Of a DNA stretch of 37,418 nucleotides, positions 30,805 through 37,418 are shown piece by piece. The notes below the pieces were generated by a model, which was given only the letters and a program-made list of their open reading frames with translations, ran no database searches and was not told the origin of the DNA. The DNA is from a virus. Within the stretch, counting starts at the first letter, position 1, and each line of letters starts with the position of its first letter. Position numbers and translations under genes: made by a program. The stretch spans positions 1 to 37,418 of the IMG/VR virus record IMGVR_UViG_3300020437_000020. One strand, 5' to 3'.

Positions 30805-33756
30805 ATGTCTAATCCATTTTCGGAAGCATTTGGGCAGTTAAGAAACCCCTATCTCCAAGAAGAACTACCCCCACGTAAGAATAAAGGTAAGGCACCTGCT
30901 GGATCATCTCCTGCTCCTGCTGCAGCATCTGCTGATCAGGGTGGTGGATCTGAGAAAAAAATTAAGCAAGCAGTCTATGATATTAGATATAGAGCAAGAA
31001 GAGAAGACGTTGAATTAGATAAGGCATTTTCCCAGTACATGTCAAACACTAATATGAGTGCCATGGAAAAGAAGGCAGTGAGAGGAAAACTCTTTGGTGA
31101 ATCAAAGATTTATAATTCTAACCCATTCCGTCAAGCGTTTGCTGAACTTAGAGCTCCTATTCTTGGTGAAGAAATTAAAGATGGTAAAGAGAAAGTAAGA
31201 GTTACAGATAGAAGTGGTAAGTCTTATGTTAGATATGCAGATCAAAGTAAGAAGTCTGAACTTCGCCAGAATCCAAATGTTCAGTCAGTAAACCCAACTG
31301 ATCATGGTGTACCATATGAAGGAGAGAAGAAGAAGGGAGAGTATACTGCAAAAGTAAAAGCAGGTAAAAAATTAGATCCAGTTGGTAAGGCAGATGCTGA
31401 TATTGACAATGATGGTGACGTAGATAAGTCAGACAAGTATTTACATAATCGTCGTAAGGCAATAGGTAAGGCGATTAAGGGTAAAATGAAGGAAGATCTT
31501 GATACTTCTAGTGAAGAGATTACCGAGATCATGGGTAATACTAGCAACAATCCAAAGATATCTCCTAAGAAAGGTATTAAAAATACTGTGAAGATTAATC
31601 CTGACTTAGGTGAAAGTGTCATTAAATTAGAAGATGTAGATGTTGTTGATCTTTCAGATTTCCAAGAGAAAATGACTGGTGCTGAGATTGATAAGAAAGA
31701 AGATATCGTCAAAGGGATGAAGAAGAACTTTGCTGATATGAAGTCTCGCTATGGTTCTCGTGCAAAAGAAGTTATGTATGCAACTGCTACTAAGATGGCA
31801 ATGAAGGATCACTGGGATCCTGAGCATGTAGAACCTCTTGTTGAAAAGAAAGAAGAAGAGAAGAAAGAAAAGTCTTGTGCTATGGATAAGGAAATAACAC
31901 CAGACATGTCATCAGGAGAAGTTGCAACTCGAATGAATCTCAAAAGAAATAAGTTGAGAGCAATGGGTCTTAAGATGGGATTTGATCCAAGTGAAGAAGT
32001 TGATGAAGCATTACACCCTAACGTAGCAAGAAATGATGCAATCAACAGAGAAAGGGCAATGAAGGCTGCAAAGGAGAGACAAGCAAAGAAACCTTCTCCT
32101 GATGTAATTGCTGCTAGAAAACGTCAGTACAGTGCAGGTAAACCAGGTGCTGCACCTTATACTACTGCTGACAAAAAGAAAGTTATTGGATCTTATAAGG
32201 AACATCATGAGAAAGATGCTGATGGTAAAGTTATTGAGCATCCAATAGAAGACGAAAAAAAAAATCCAGTTGACACCACACCATCTTCAGTAAATGAGGA
32301 AGGATATGATCATGCAAGAGATATGGGAAAGGTAAAACCATCTAAGGATAAGAAAGATGGAACCTCATATCCACCAAGTGAAGAAATGAAAAAGACACAG
32401 AAGGTAAACAAAGGACCTTCTGCATTTGAACGTGTGAAAAAGAAGTATGGCAAGTCTGTTATGAAGATGAAAGAAGAGGTACAATTAGATGAAAAGGTTG
32501 GTGGTAAAGGCACTCTAGTCAGACAAGGTGTTAAGATTGGTGGAAAAAAAGGTGGTCAAATGGTTCAGAAAGGAACTACTGCTGCCACTGCTAAAGGTAA
32601 AGATGTAGTAAAAACTGCATCAAAGGGTAAAGCAGGTGCAGGTAAATGGGAAAGGAGAGGTGCTGGTGCTGGTGCTGCTCTTGGAGGTGCTGCTGGAATT
32701 GCAATTCCTGATGGTCCTTTAATGGTTGCTGGTGAACTTGCTGGTGGTTATGCAGGTTCTAAAGTTGGTGGTAAGATTGGTAGACAGTTTGATAAGATGG
32801 GTGCAAAGAAAAAAATAAAAGAAGAGATGCAATTACTTGATGAAGGTATAAGATTAAAAAGTAAAGAGGAATTCATCAAAGGGTGGAAAAATGTTGGAAA
32901 AAAAATAATGGGTACAAAAGATAAGATAGTAAAACAAGCAAAGGAAAACACACCTGGTTCAGGAAAGGATTATAGTTGGAAAAACAGTAAGGGAGAAAAA
33001 CCAGGAGTTAACTTAGGACTTAGTAAAAATGTTGACATTACAAAAGACGGACCAACTAAAGTAGTAAAACAAATTGCTAAAGACAAAGTAGTTACTCCAG
33101 CAAAAGATGCTATAGTAGATGCTGTTAAAAAACATGGTGTGAAAGCAGGTGTTGCTGGTGCAGCTGCATTGGGCGGTGTTGCATTAGCAAAAAGACTAGC
33201 GAAAAAGAGTGATGATAAAAAGGATAAAAAGGAAAGTTTCTCAAACTGGAGAGATGAACTATCAAGAGAACATGAAGATCTTAATGAGGTACTTGGAGCA
33301 GCCACAGGTGCTGGAATAGGTATTGCTGCTGCAGGTAGTAAAAAAGGAATAGAATTACTAACAAAAGCAGGTCTTAAAAACCCAATAGCACAAAAAGCAG
33401 CTGCAGGTGCAGTTGGTGGAGCAGCAGGTGAAGTTCTAGATCCTACTAAAAAGGGAAAGGATAAGAAACCATTAACAGCAGCAGCACTAGGTGGACTTGG
33501 TGGTGCAGTAGCAGGTGGTGGAATAGGTGCAGCATCAGAGAAGATAAACCAAGAACTTGCTAAGAAGGCAGCGAAGACTGTTAAGAAAGAAGAAGTTGAA
33601 CAAGTTGATGAAGGAATTGGAGAAACCATAGGAAACTTTATTAAACTTGCTAAAAACAAAGCTCATAAAGTATCAACCAAAACACCTATGGGTAAAGCAG
33701 TTACTGGAATACAAAAACGTACTCAAGCGAACAATGCAGCTGCTGCTGGTATGTAA
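30805..33756 (+). CDS. Large Lys/Gly-rich protein with EF-hand loop, probably virion-associated
   Basis: The 983-residue product is of unknown function. An N-terminal repeat unit SNPFxxAFxxLRxPxLxEE occurs at 2-19 and again at 105-122. A perfect EF-hand/dockerin-like calcium loop lies at 199-210 (D199, D201, D203, G204, V206, D207, D210). The rest is Lys/Glu-rich and low in hydrophobics. Three Gly/Ala-rich, glycine-zipper-like patches (about 609-665, 781-799, 828-919) could insert into membranes. Repeated KEEVxxxDE-type short segments appear before the patches. These traits fit an internal or ejected virion protein (inference). ATG 30805 is preferred over an upstream TTG. Confidence 0.55.
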   Translation: MSNPFSEAFGQLRNPYLQEELPPRKNKGKAPAGSSPAPAAASADQGGGSEKKIKQAVYDIRYRARREDVELDKAFSQYMSNTNMSAMEKKAVRGKLFGESKIYNSNPFRQAFAELRAPILGEEIKDGKEKVRVTDRSGKSYVRYADQSKKSELRQNPNVQSVNPTDHGVPYEGEKKKGEYTAKVKAGKKLDPVGKADADIDNDGDVDKSDKYLHNRRKAIGKAIKGKMKEDLDTSSEEITEIMGNTSNNPKISPKKGIKNTVKINPDLGESVIKLEDVDVVDLSDFQEKMTGAEIDKKEDIVKGMKKNFADMKSRYGSRAKEVMYATATKMAMKDHWDPEHVEPLVEKKEEEKKEKSCAMDKEITPDMSSGEVATRMNLKRNKLRAMGLKMGFDPSEEVDEALHPNVARNDAINRERAMKAAKERQAKKPSPDVIAARKRQYSAGKPGAAPYTTADKKKVIGSYKEHHEKDADGKVIEHPIEDEKKNPVDTTPSSVNEEGYDHARDMGKVKPSKDKKDGTSYPPSEEMKKTQKVNKGPSAFERVKKKYGKSVMKMKEEVQLDEKVGGKGTLVRQGVKIGGKKGGQMVQKGTTAATAKGKDVVKTASKGKAGAGKWERRGAGAGAALGGAAGIAIPDGPLMVAGELAGGYAGSKVGGKIGRQFDKMGAKKKIKEEMQLLDEGIRLKSKEEFIKGWKNVGKKIMGTKDKIVKQAKENTPGSGKDYSWKNSKGEKPGVNLGLSKNVDITKDGPTKVVKQIAKDKVVTPAKDAIVDAVKKHGVKAGVAGAAALGGVALAKRLAKKSDDKKDKKESFSNWRDELSREHEDLNEVLGAATGAGIGIAAAGSKKGIELLTKAGLKNPIAQKAAAGAVGGAAGEVLDPTKKGKDKKPLTAAALGGLGGAVAGGGIGAASEKINQELAKKAAKTVKKEEVEQVDEGIGETIGNFIKLAKNKAHKVSTKTPMGKAVTGIQKRTQANNAAAAGM

Positions 33757-33779
33757 AGTAAAAAAAACTGGCTATATAT

Positions 33780-33795
33780 TACAGTAATTACTGTA
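33780..33795. promoter_or_regulatory. Perfect 16-bp palindrome
   Basis: TACAGTAATTACTGTA is its own reverse complement and lies five bases before the ATG at 33801, in a 44-bp gap. It could be an operator for a dimeric repressor, or form a hairpin over the translation start, since no Shine-Dalgarno is visible there. Confidence 0.45.
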
Positions 33796-33800
33796 TTATT

Positions 33801-33989
33801 ATGACTAAATTTTTACTACCTATTGCTATTAATGTAATAAACAAGGCAGTAGACAAGATCCCTGAGGATCTAGAAGATAAACTAAAGGAGTTTGTCATTG
33901 CACTTCTTAAGAAGGCAGCTGCCAAATCAGGTAACAAAGTAGATGATCAACTAGTAGAAGCACTAGAGAAAGCACTACTTAATAAGTAA
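33801..33989 (+). CDS. Small amphipathic helical protein
   Basis: The 62-residue protein has an N-terminal hydrophobic stretch (FLLPIAINVINKAVDKI) and two further amphipathic helices with alternating Lys/Glu. It could associate with a membrane. It is alone between a palindrome and a terminator. No family is recognised. Confidence 0.6.
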   Translation: MTKFLLPIAINVINKAVDKIPEDLEDKLKEFVIALLKKAAAKSGNKVDDQLVEALEKALLNK

Positions 33990-33995
33990 AAGATT

Positions 33996-34023
33996 GAGAC
34001 TTCCTATCTGGAGGTCTCTTTTT
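33996..34023 (+). terminator. Rho-independent terminator
   Basis: A 9-bp stem with one T-G pair (33996-34004 with 34010-34018, loop TATCT) is followed by five T (34019-34023). It separates the preceding genes from the late gene at 34069. Confidence 0.88.
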
Positions 34024-34029
34024 GGTTTT

Positions 34030-34037
34030 TATAAATA
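34030..34037 (+). promoter_or_regulatory. Late promoter, exact T4 consensus
   Basis: TATAAATA at 34030-34037 is the exact T4 late -10 element, seven bases after a terminator. The start would be near 34044, with a 25-nt leader for the virion-type gene at 34069. Confidence 0.8.
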
Positions 34038-34068
34038 ATCTTAGAACAATTTTTTATCGGGTAAATCA

Positions 34069-34587
34069 ATGGCACTATGGGGCAAATCAGATGATATTTT
34101 CTCTCCTGGTACTGTAAGCGTTAACTATGCAACCAAGGTTGTCACTGGTTCTGGCACTTCTTTTAGCGCTGCTTCTGTAGGAGATGTAATATCTATCGGT
34201 GTAGGAAACACTTTTGGTGAAGCAGTTATTTCTGCTATTACTAATCAAACAACGTGTTCAATCGCTAGTACTCAACATTTAAGTGGTGTTGCAATAGCAT
34301 CTACAAACTACACTATTTCACAAAAACCTAAGTCAACTCTTCATGACACTCATTGGGGTGCTGCTAACATCTATGGTGTAGATGAAGGTGAGGTTGGAGT
34401 TGCTAGAACTACTGCATACTCTGTTGCACACGGTGGTTGGGTTGGTATTACAACTTACAACGATTGTGATGGTAACTTAAGAGTTAAGAGTGAAGTTTTA
34501 GTTGCAATGTCTGGTATTAGTACTGGATCTGCTGCATATGGTGCTGCTGGTGACGCTGATGACGACACATTCTTTGGCGATGCATAA
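34069..34587 (+). CDS. Conserved cyanophage virion protein
   Basis: This 172-residue, Gly/Ser/Thr-rich, mostly beta protein is of the type found in T4-like cyanophage virions. It opens ALWGKSDDI, and VTGSGTSF, GWVGITTYNDCDGNLRVKSEVLVA (138-161 region) and a C-terminal acidic run are typical of the family as I recall it. Exact virion position is unknown to me; decoration or neck roles are candidates. A late promoter 32 bases upstream supports structural expression. Confidence 0.65.
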   Translation: MALWGKSDDIFSPGTVSVNYATKVVTGSGTSFSAASVGDVISIGVGNTFGEAVISAITNQTTCSIASTQHLSGVAIASTNYTISQKPKSTLHDTHWGAANIYGVDEGEVGVARTTAYSVAHGGWVGITTYNDCDGNLRVKSEVLVAMSGISTGSAAYGAAGDADDDTFFGDA

Positions 34588-34597
34588 TAGATGATTT

Positions 34598-34969
34598 ATG
34601 AAATTTCATGAATTGAACGAGGATAACTACCTTTTATTTGCCATTAAATATTACGACAATCCCGCTGCTGTTACAAAGGAAGATTTTGACGAAGACTTAA
34701 AAAAATTTAAGTATGTTAAAAGACTCCTTAAACGGTACATGAATACGGGAGTGTTGAAGACACATCTAATCATAAACCATTTAATTGTCTTGTTTAATGT
34801 ATTTGATGAGGCAACTATTCCACTGTTGTTTTATAAACTGGAACCAGAACTGTGGCCAAGTGTTACAAGTTTCTTGATGTTTTTGAAGAGGGTGCCTGAG
34901 TATCCACATTCTATACTTCATGATATTGTGCCAGATGAGTATTGTTTAAACGAGTTACAATTAATCTGA
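34598..34969 (+). CDS. Conserved phage hypothetical (DUF7207-like)
   Basis: The 123-residue helical protein has the block YYDNPAAVTKEDFDEDLKKFKYVKRLLKRY (positions about 18-47; key NP, FDEDL and RLLKRY) and LLFYKLEPELWPSVTSFLMFL (about 76-96). This type is widespread in marine phages but uncharacterised as far as I know. The stop overlaps the next small gene by one base. It may be a structural chaperone or a regulator; no evidence separates these. Confidence 0.5.
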   Translation: MKFHELNEDNYLLFAIKYYDNPAAVTKEDFDEDLKKFKYVKRLLKRYMNTGVLKTHLIINHLIVLFNVFDEATIPLLFYKLEPELWPSVTSFLMFLKRVPEYPHSILHDIVPDEYCLNELQLI

Positions 34970-35118
34970 TGGACAGACGATTAGAAAAAATCATAAAATA
35001 TTTTAGAGAGAATGCAATAGCAACAAGTGTTGCTACTGGTGCTGTCGCAGGTCTACCCCCAGATTCCCCACCCGTTCATAAAAAGAAAAAGAAGAAAGTA
35101 ATGAAGAGATATGGCTGA
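34969..35118 (+). CDS. 49-residue small protein
   Basis: The short ORF starts at the ATG overlapping the previous stop (TGATG) and ends eight bases into the next gene. The sequence has a charged N-terminal helix (RRLEKIIKYFREN), an Ala/Gly/Val-rich middle, a Pro-rich turn and a tail of seven Lys. Tight junctions on both sides argue that it is real. Function is unknown. Confidence 0.55.
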   Translation: MDRRLEKIIKYFRENAIATSVATGAVAGLPPDSPPVHKKKKKKVMKRYG

Positions 35119-35494
35119 AGGTAATGTCAATGCTGCTATAATAGAAAGACTCGAAAAAGTTGTTGAATCCTTACAGGACAACTCCGTTAAGATGGGTCAA
35201 CTTCTTGCTGTGCATAATGAGAAGTTAGATAAGCAAGACCGTATCGATGCAGTATTGTTTGAGAAGGTAGATAATTTATCTATTGACCTTAAGAGAGAAA
35301 CAGAATCAATAAAGAAAGGATGTGAGAGAGATATAAGAAAGGTAGATGAGAGACTCCGTAACATAGAGAAGAAGATGTGGACAATTGCAGGTTCACTTAC
35401 TATAATTATTTTTATGGTTTCTCCAATCATACAAAGGACTTTAAGAGGTGCGTTGACACCACAGACAACTTCGAGTATAATAAAGAATCAGTAA
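35111..35494 (+). CDS. Holin-like protein of XhlA architecture
   Basis: The 127-residue protein has a long heptad-rich helix (about 8-90, IIERLEKVVESLQDN through VDERLRNIEKK) that should form a coiled coil. It is followed by one strongly hydrophobic segment WTIAGSLTIIIFMVSPII (about 90-108) and a short polar tail. This coiled coil plus C-terminal membrane span is the layout of XhlA-type hemolysin/holin proteins. A lysis role is a reasonable guess. Other small membrane proteins have the same shape. Its 3' end contains the gp61 promoter. Confidence 0.5.
   Translation: MAEGNVNAAIIERLEKVVESLQDNSVKMGQLLAVHNEKLDKQDRIDAVLFEKVDNLSIDLKRETESIKKGCERDIRKVDERLRNIEKKMWTIAGSLTIIIFMVSPIIQRTLRGALTPQTTSSIIKNQ
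35453..35481 (+). promoter_or_regulatory. Perfect consensus promoter for gp61
   Basis: TTGACA (35453-35458), a 17-nt spacer and TATAAT (35476-35481) lie inside the 3' end of the holin-like gene. The start near 35488 is 17 bases ahead of the primase ATG. This would make gp61 and nrdA early genes even though genes upstream are late. Confidence 0.82.
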
Positions 35495-35504
35495 TATCTT
35501 TGTA

Positions 35505-36482
35505 ATGGATCTAGTTGACCGTAAGTATGTCAATTTGATATCTTCTAGACTTCAAAAATTCAAACAAAAGAATCCTAACCTATACAACTTCCGTTGTCCC
35601 ATATGTGGAGACTCACAGAAGAGGAAGAATGTTGCGAGAGGATATCTTTATTCAATAAAGACTAATGCCAATTACAAGTGCCATAACTGTGGTGCTAGTA
35701 TGTCGTTTTCTAATTTCTTGAAAACGATTGACGTAGGATTGCATAAGCAATTTGTCATGGAAAAATTTAAAGAAGGTCATACTGGTAAGGGAAGACATAC
35801 TCCAAATCCAAAGTTTGAATTTGAGACACCAATTTTTAAAACAGTTGCTAAAGTTAATTTACCTCTATGTTCAGAGGTTGATTCTGCAAAGGAATATCTT
35901 GAAAAAAGAAAATTAGATCCGTCAAAATTTTACTTTGCATATAAGTTTAAAGAGTTCTGTAATTCATATAAAAAGACCTATGACACTATCGGTAGGGATG
36001 AACCTAGAATCGTAATACCATTGTATCAAGATGGTAATTTGATAGGGTTTCAGGGTAGAGCAATTGAAAAAAAATCTGTGCCTAAATATCTTACCGTGAT
36101 GATTAATGATAAAGCACCAAAGATTTATGGACTTGACGAAATTGACAAGAAACTCTCTGTTTACGTCACTGAAGGACCGTTTGATTCAACGTTCGTATCC
36201 AATTCAATTGCTATGTGTGGTGCAGACGCTGATGTTCGTAAGTGGGGTGTTGATGATCCTGTATGGATCTATGATAACGAGCCGCGCAACAATGAAATTG
36301 TTAAAAGAATTTCAACCACTATCGACAGAGGTGAAAGAGTTGTAATATGGCCAAACAATATTGTTGAAAAGGACATCAACGACATGGTCTTAGGTGGACA
36401 GAATATTATGAGTGTGTTAGAATCAAACACATATTCAGGATTACAAGCAAAAATTAAATTTAACAACTGGAAAAAAGTATGA
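35505..36482 (+). CDS. 61: gp61 DNA primase
   Basis: The 325-residue primase makes RNA primers at the fork with gp41. An N-terminal zinc-binding site CPICGD (about 31-36) and CHNCG (about 59-63) recognises the priming site. A TOPRIM-type core follows with VTEGPFDS (Glu in the first motif) and the acidic IYDNEPRN (DxD-like). T4 gp61 is 342 residues. The stop overlaps the nrdA start as ATGA, so primase and nucleotide reductase are coupled. Confidence 0.93.
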   Translation: MDLVDRKYVNLISSRLQKFKQKNPNLYNFRCPICGDSQKRKNVARGYLYSIKTNANYKCHNCGASMSFSNFLKTIDVGLHKQFVMEKFKEGHTGKGRHTPNPKFEFETPIFKTVAKVNLPLCSEVDSAKEYLEKRKLDPSKFYFAYKFKEFCNSYKKTYDTIGRDEPRIVIPLYQDGNLIGFQGRAIEKKSVPKYLTVMINDKAPKIYGLDEIDKKLSVYVTEGPFDSTFVSNSIAMCGADADVRKWGVDDPVWIYDNEPRNNEIVKRISTTIDRGERVVIWPNNIVEKDINDMVLGGQNIMSVLESNTYSGLQAKIKFNNWKKV

Positions 36483-37418
36483 GCAACGGAACAAAGGTTA
36501 AAAAACGTGATGGACGCATTGAAAGCCTTAACCTAGAAAAAATGCATGTCATGGTTGAAGAGGCATGCGAAGGGATTGCAGGTGTATCTGCAAGTCAAGT
36601 AGAGATACAATCAGGTATACAGTTCTATGATGGTATTACTACAGCAGAAATACAAGAAATATTAATCCGTTCAGCAAGTGACTTAATTAGTTTAGATAAT
36701 CCAAACTACCAATATGTTGCAGCAAGACTTCTTCTCTTTTCTTTGAGGAAGAGTTTGTATGGAGGTCATAAAGAACTTCCTAATCTTCAGCAACACATTA
36801 CTACCTGTCAAGAGAAGGGAGTATATGATAGTGAAATCCTAATAAATTTTACTTTAGATGAAATTGACGAACTAGATAGTTACATTGATCATGACCGTGA
36901 TAACTTATTTACTTACGCTGGTTTGCGTCAGGTAGTTGATAAGTATTTGGTTCAGGATAGAAGCACTAATGCAGTATATGAAACTCCACAGTTCATGTAC
37001 ATGTTGATTGCTATTACTATTTTCCAAAACTACAAGGAAAATAAATTAGATTACATCAAAAAATACTACGATGCCATTTCCAAACATAAAATCAACATCC
37101 CCACGCCCGTCATGGCAGGTGTTAGAACTCCTCTTCGGCAATTTGCGAGTTGCGTTTTGGTTGATGTTGACGACACCTTGGATAGTATTTTTAGTTCTGA
37201 TATGGCCATCGGTCGCTATGTCGCTCAAAGGGCTGGTATTGGTATCAACGCAGGTAAGATCAGGGGTATCAACAGTAAAATCAGGGGCGGAGAAGTTCAA
37301 CACACAGGTGTTGTCCCGTTCCTCAAAAAGTTTGAAGCAACTGTCAGATGTTGCACTCAAAATGGCATCCGTGGTGGATCAGCAACTGTCCACTTCCCAA
37401 TCTGGCACCAAGAAATAA
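36479..37418 (+). CDS. nrdA: Ribonucleotide reductase class Ia alpha subunit, 5' part
   Basis: The first 313 residues are present; the gene runs off the right edge with no stop in frame. NrdA reduces ribonucleotides to deoxyribonucleotides with NrdB. The start VKKRDGRIESLNLEKMHVMVEEACEGIAG (positions 5-33; key KRDG) is an ATP-cone regulatory domain. TPVMAGVRTPLRQFASCVLV (about 208-227) holds the conserved active-site Cys. RAGIGINAGKIRG and ATVRCCTQNGIRGGSATVHFPIWH are class Ia core segments. It supplies dNTPs beside the primase; coupling by ATGA suggests matched expression. Confidence 0.95.
   Translation, partial: MSNGTKVKKRDGRIESLNLEKMHVMVEEACEGIAGVSASQVEIQSGIQFYDGITTAEIQEILIRSASDLISLDNPNYQYVAARLLLFSLRKSLYGGHKELPNLQQHITTCQEKGVYDSEILINFTLDEIDELDSYIDHDRDNLFTYAGLRQVVDKYLVQDRSTNAVYETPQFMYMLIAITIFQNYKENKLDYIKKYYDAISKHKINIPTPVMAGVRTPLRQFASCVLVDVDDTLDSIFSSDMAIGRYVAQRAGIGINAGKIRGINSKIRGGEVQHTGVVPFLKKFEATVRCCTQNGIRGGSATVHFPIWHQEI

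Noticed and set aside
32970-33659. 229-residue minus-strand frame
   Set aside because: It is a Ser/Pro/Ala-rich mirror of the Gly/Ala/Lys-rich gene on the plus strand; no other gene in the window is on the minus strand.
35134-35141. TGCTATAAT-like extended -10 inside the holin-like gene
   Set aside because: No -35 element at a suitable distance and no gene start close downstream.
37071-37418. 115-residue plus-strand frame at the right end
   Set aside because: The in-frame nrdA reading shows conserved ribonucleotide reductase motifs over the same bases.

Overview
The window is one continuous, plus-strand block of an AT-rich tailed-phage genome. The organism is a T4-like marine cyanophage (Prochlorococcus/Synechococcus myovirus type). 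The T4 core replication, recombination and late-transcription set is present in cyanophage order: UvsY, UvsW, gp55, gp47, gp46, gp45, gp44, gp62, RegA, gp43, UvsX, gp41, gp61 and NrdA. A cyanobacterial host is indicated by a ferredoxin-dependent bilin reductase closely resembling phage PebS, a DUF3110-like protein (a cyanobacterial family), MazG, an Hsp20 protein, and the AAA+ protein usually annotated as cyanophage CobS.

Layout. 1-185: a highly structured non-coding RNA candidate and a strong terminator. 191-1390: a phosphomannomutase-like HAD enzyme, a consensus promoter, a folded leader RNA and a small exported beta-barrel-like protein. 1475-5698: a tail-tube-family protein behind a late promoter, then UvsY, two sugar-nucleotide-type enzymes, UvsW and an Sm-like protein. 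5700-10750: gp55, a flavin-dependent halogenase, gp47, a DUF3110-like protein, gp46 and a small basic ORF. 10736-15860: an HExxH plus VWA protein, a candidate 2OG-Fe(II) oxygenase, a CobS/MoxR-type AAA+ ATPase, the bilin reductase and a DUF3310-like protein. 15890-19880: the clamp and clamp loader genes, interrupted by a membrane peptide, a possible PD-(D/E)XK nuclease and a Dam-type methyltransferase, ending in RegA and a terminator. 19930-26470: Hsp20 with a possible RNA-thermometer leader, two Sm-like proteins, DNA polymerase, UvsX and the gp41 helicase. 26475-33990: MazG, small proteins, and a cassette of a nuclease-like, a ligase-like and a HIGH-type nucleotidyltransferase protein, then a 983-residue EF-hand and glycine-rich protein. 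34030-37418: a classic late promoter, a virion-type protein, small lysis/membrane candidates, gp61 primase and the 5' part of nrdA, which is cut by the window edge.

Neighbouring genes often overlap by a few bases (many ATGA or TAATG junctions), so translational coupling in long operons is expected. Visible control signals include sigma-70-type promoters, two of them perfect TTGACA-17-TATAAT. There are late promoters of CTAAATA or TATAAATA type, which gp55 would direct, and several rho-independent terminators. A 14-base box recurs 27-28 nt upstream of three -10 elements.

The most interesting items are the flavin halogenase fused into the gp55-gp47 operon, the metalloprotease-VWA/AAA+ pair, the nuclease-ligase-nucleotidyltransferase cassette, the nuclease/Dam pair, the possible phage RNA thermometer, the two structured RNAs near the left end, and the repeated promoter box. 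All function calls come from reading the sequence; no database search was run.
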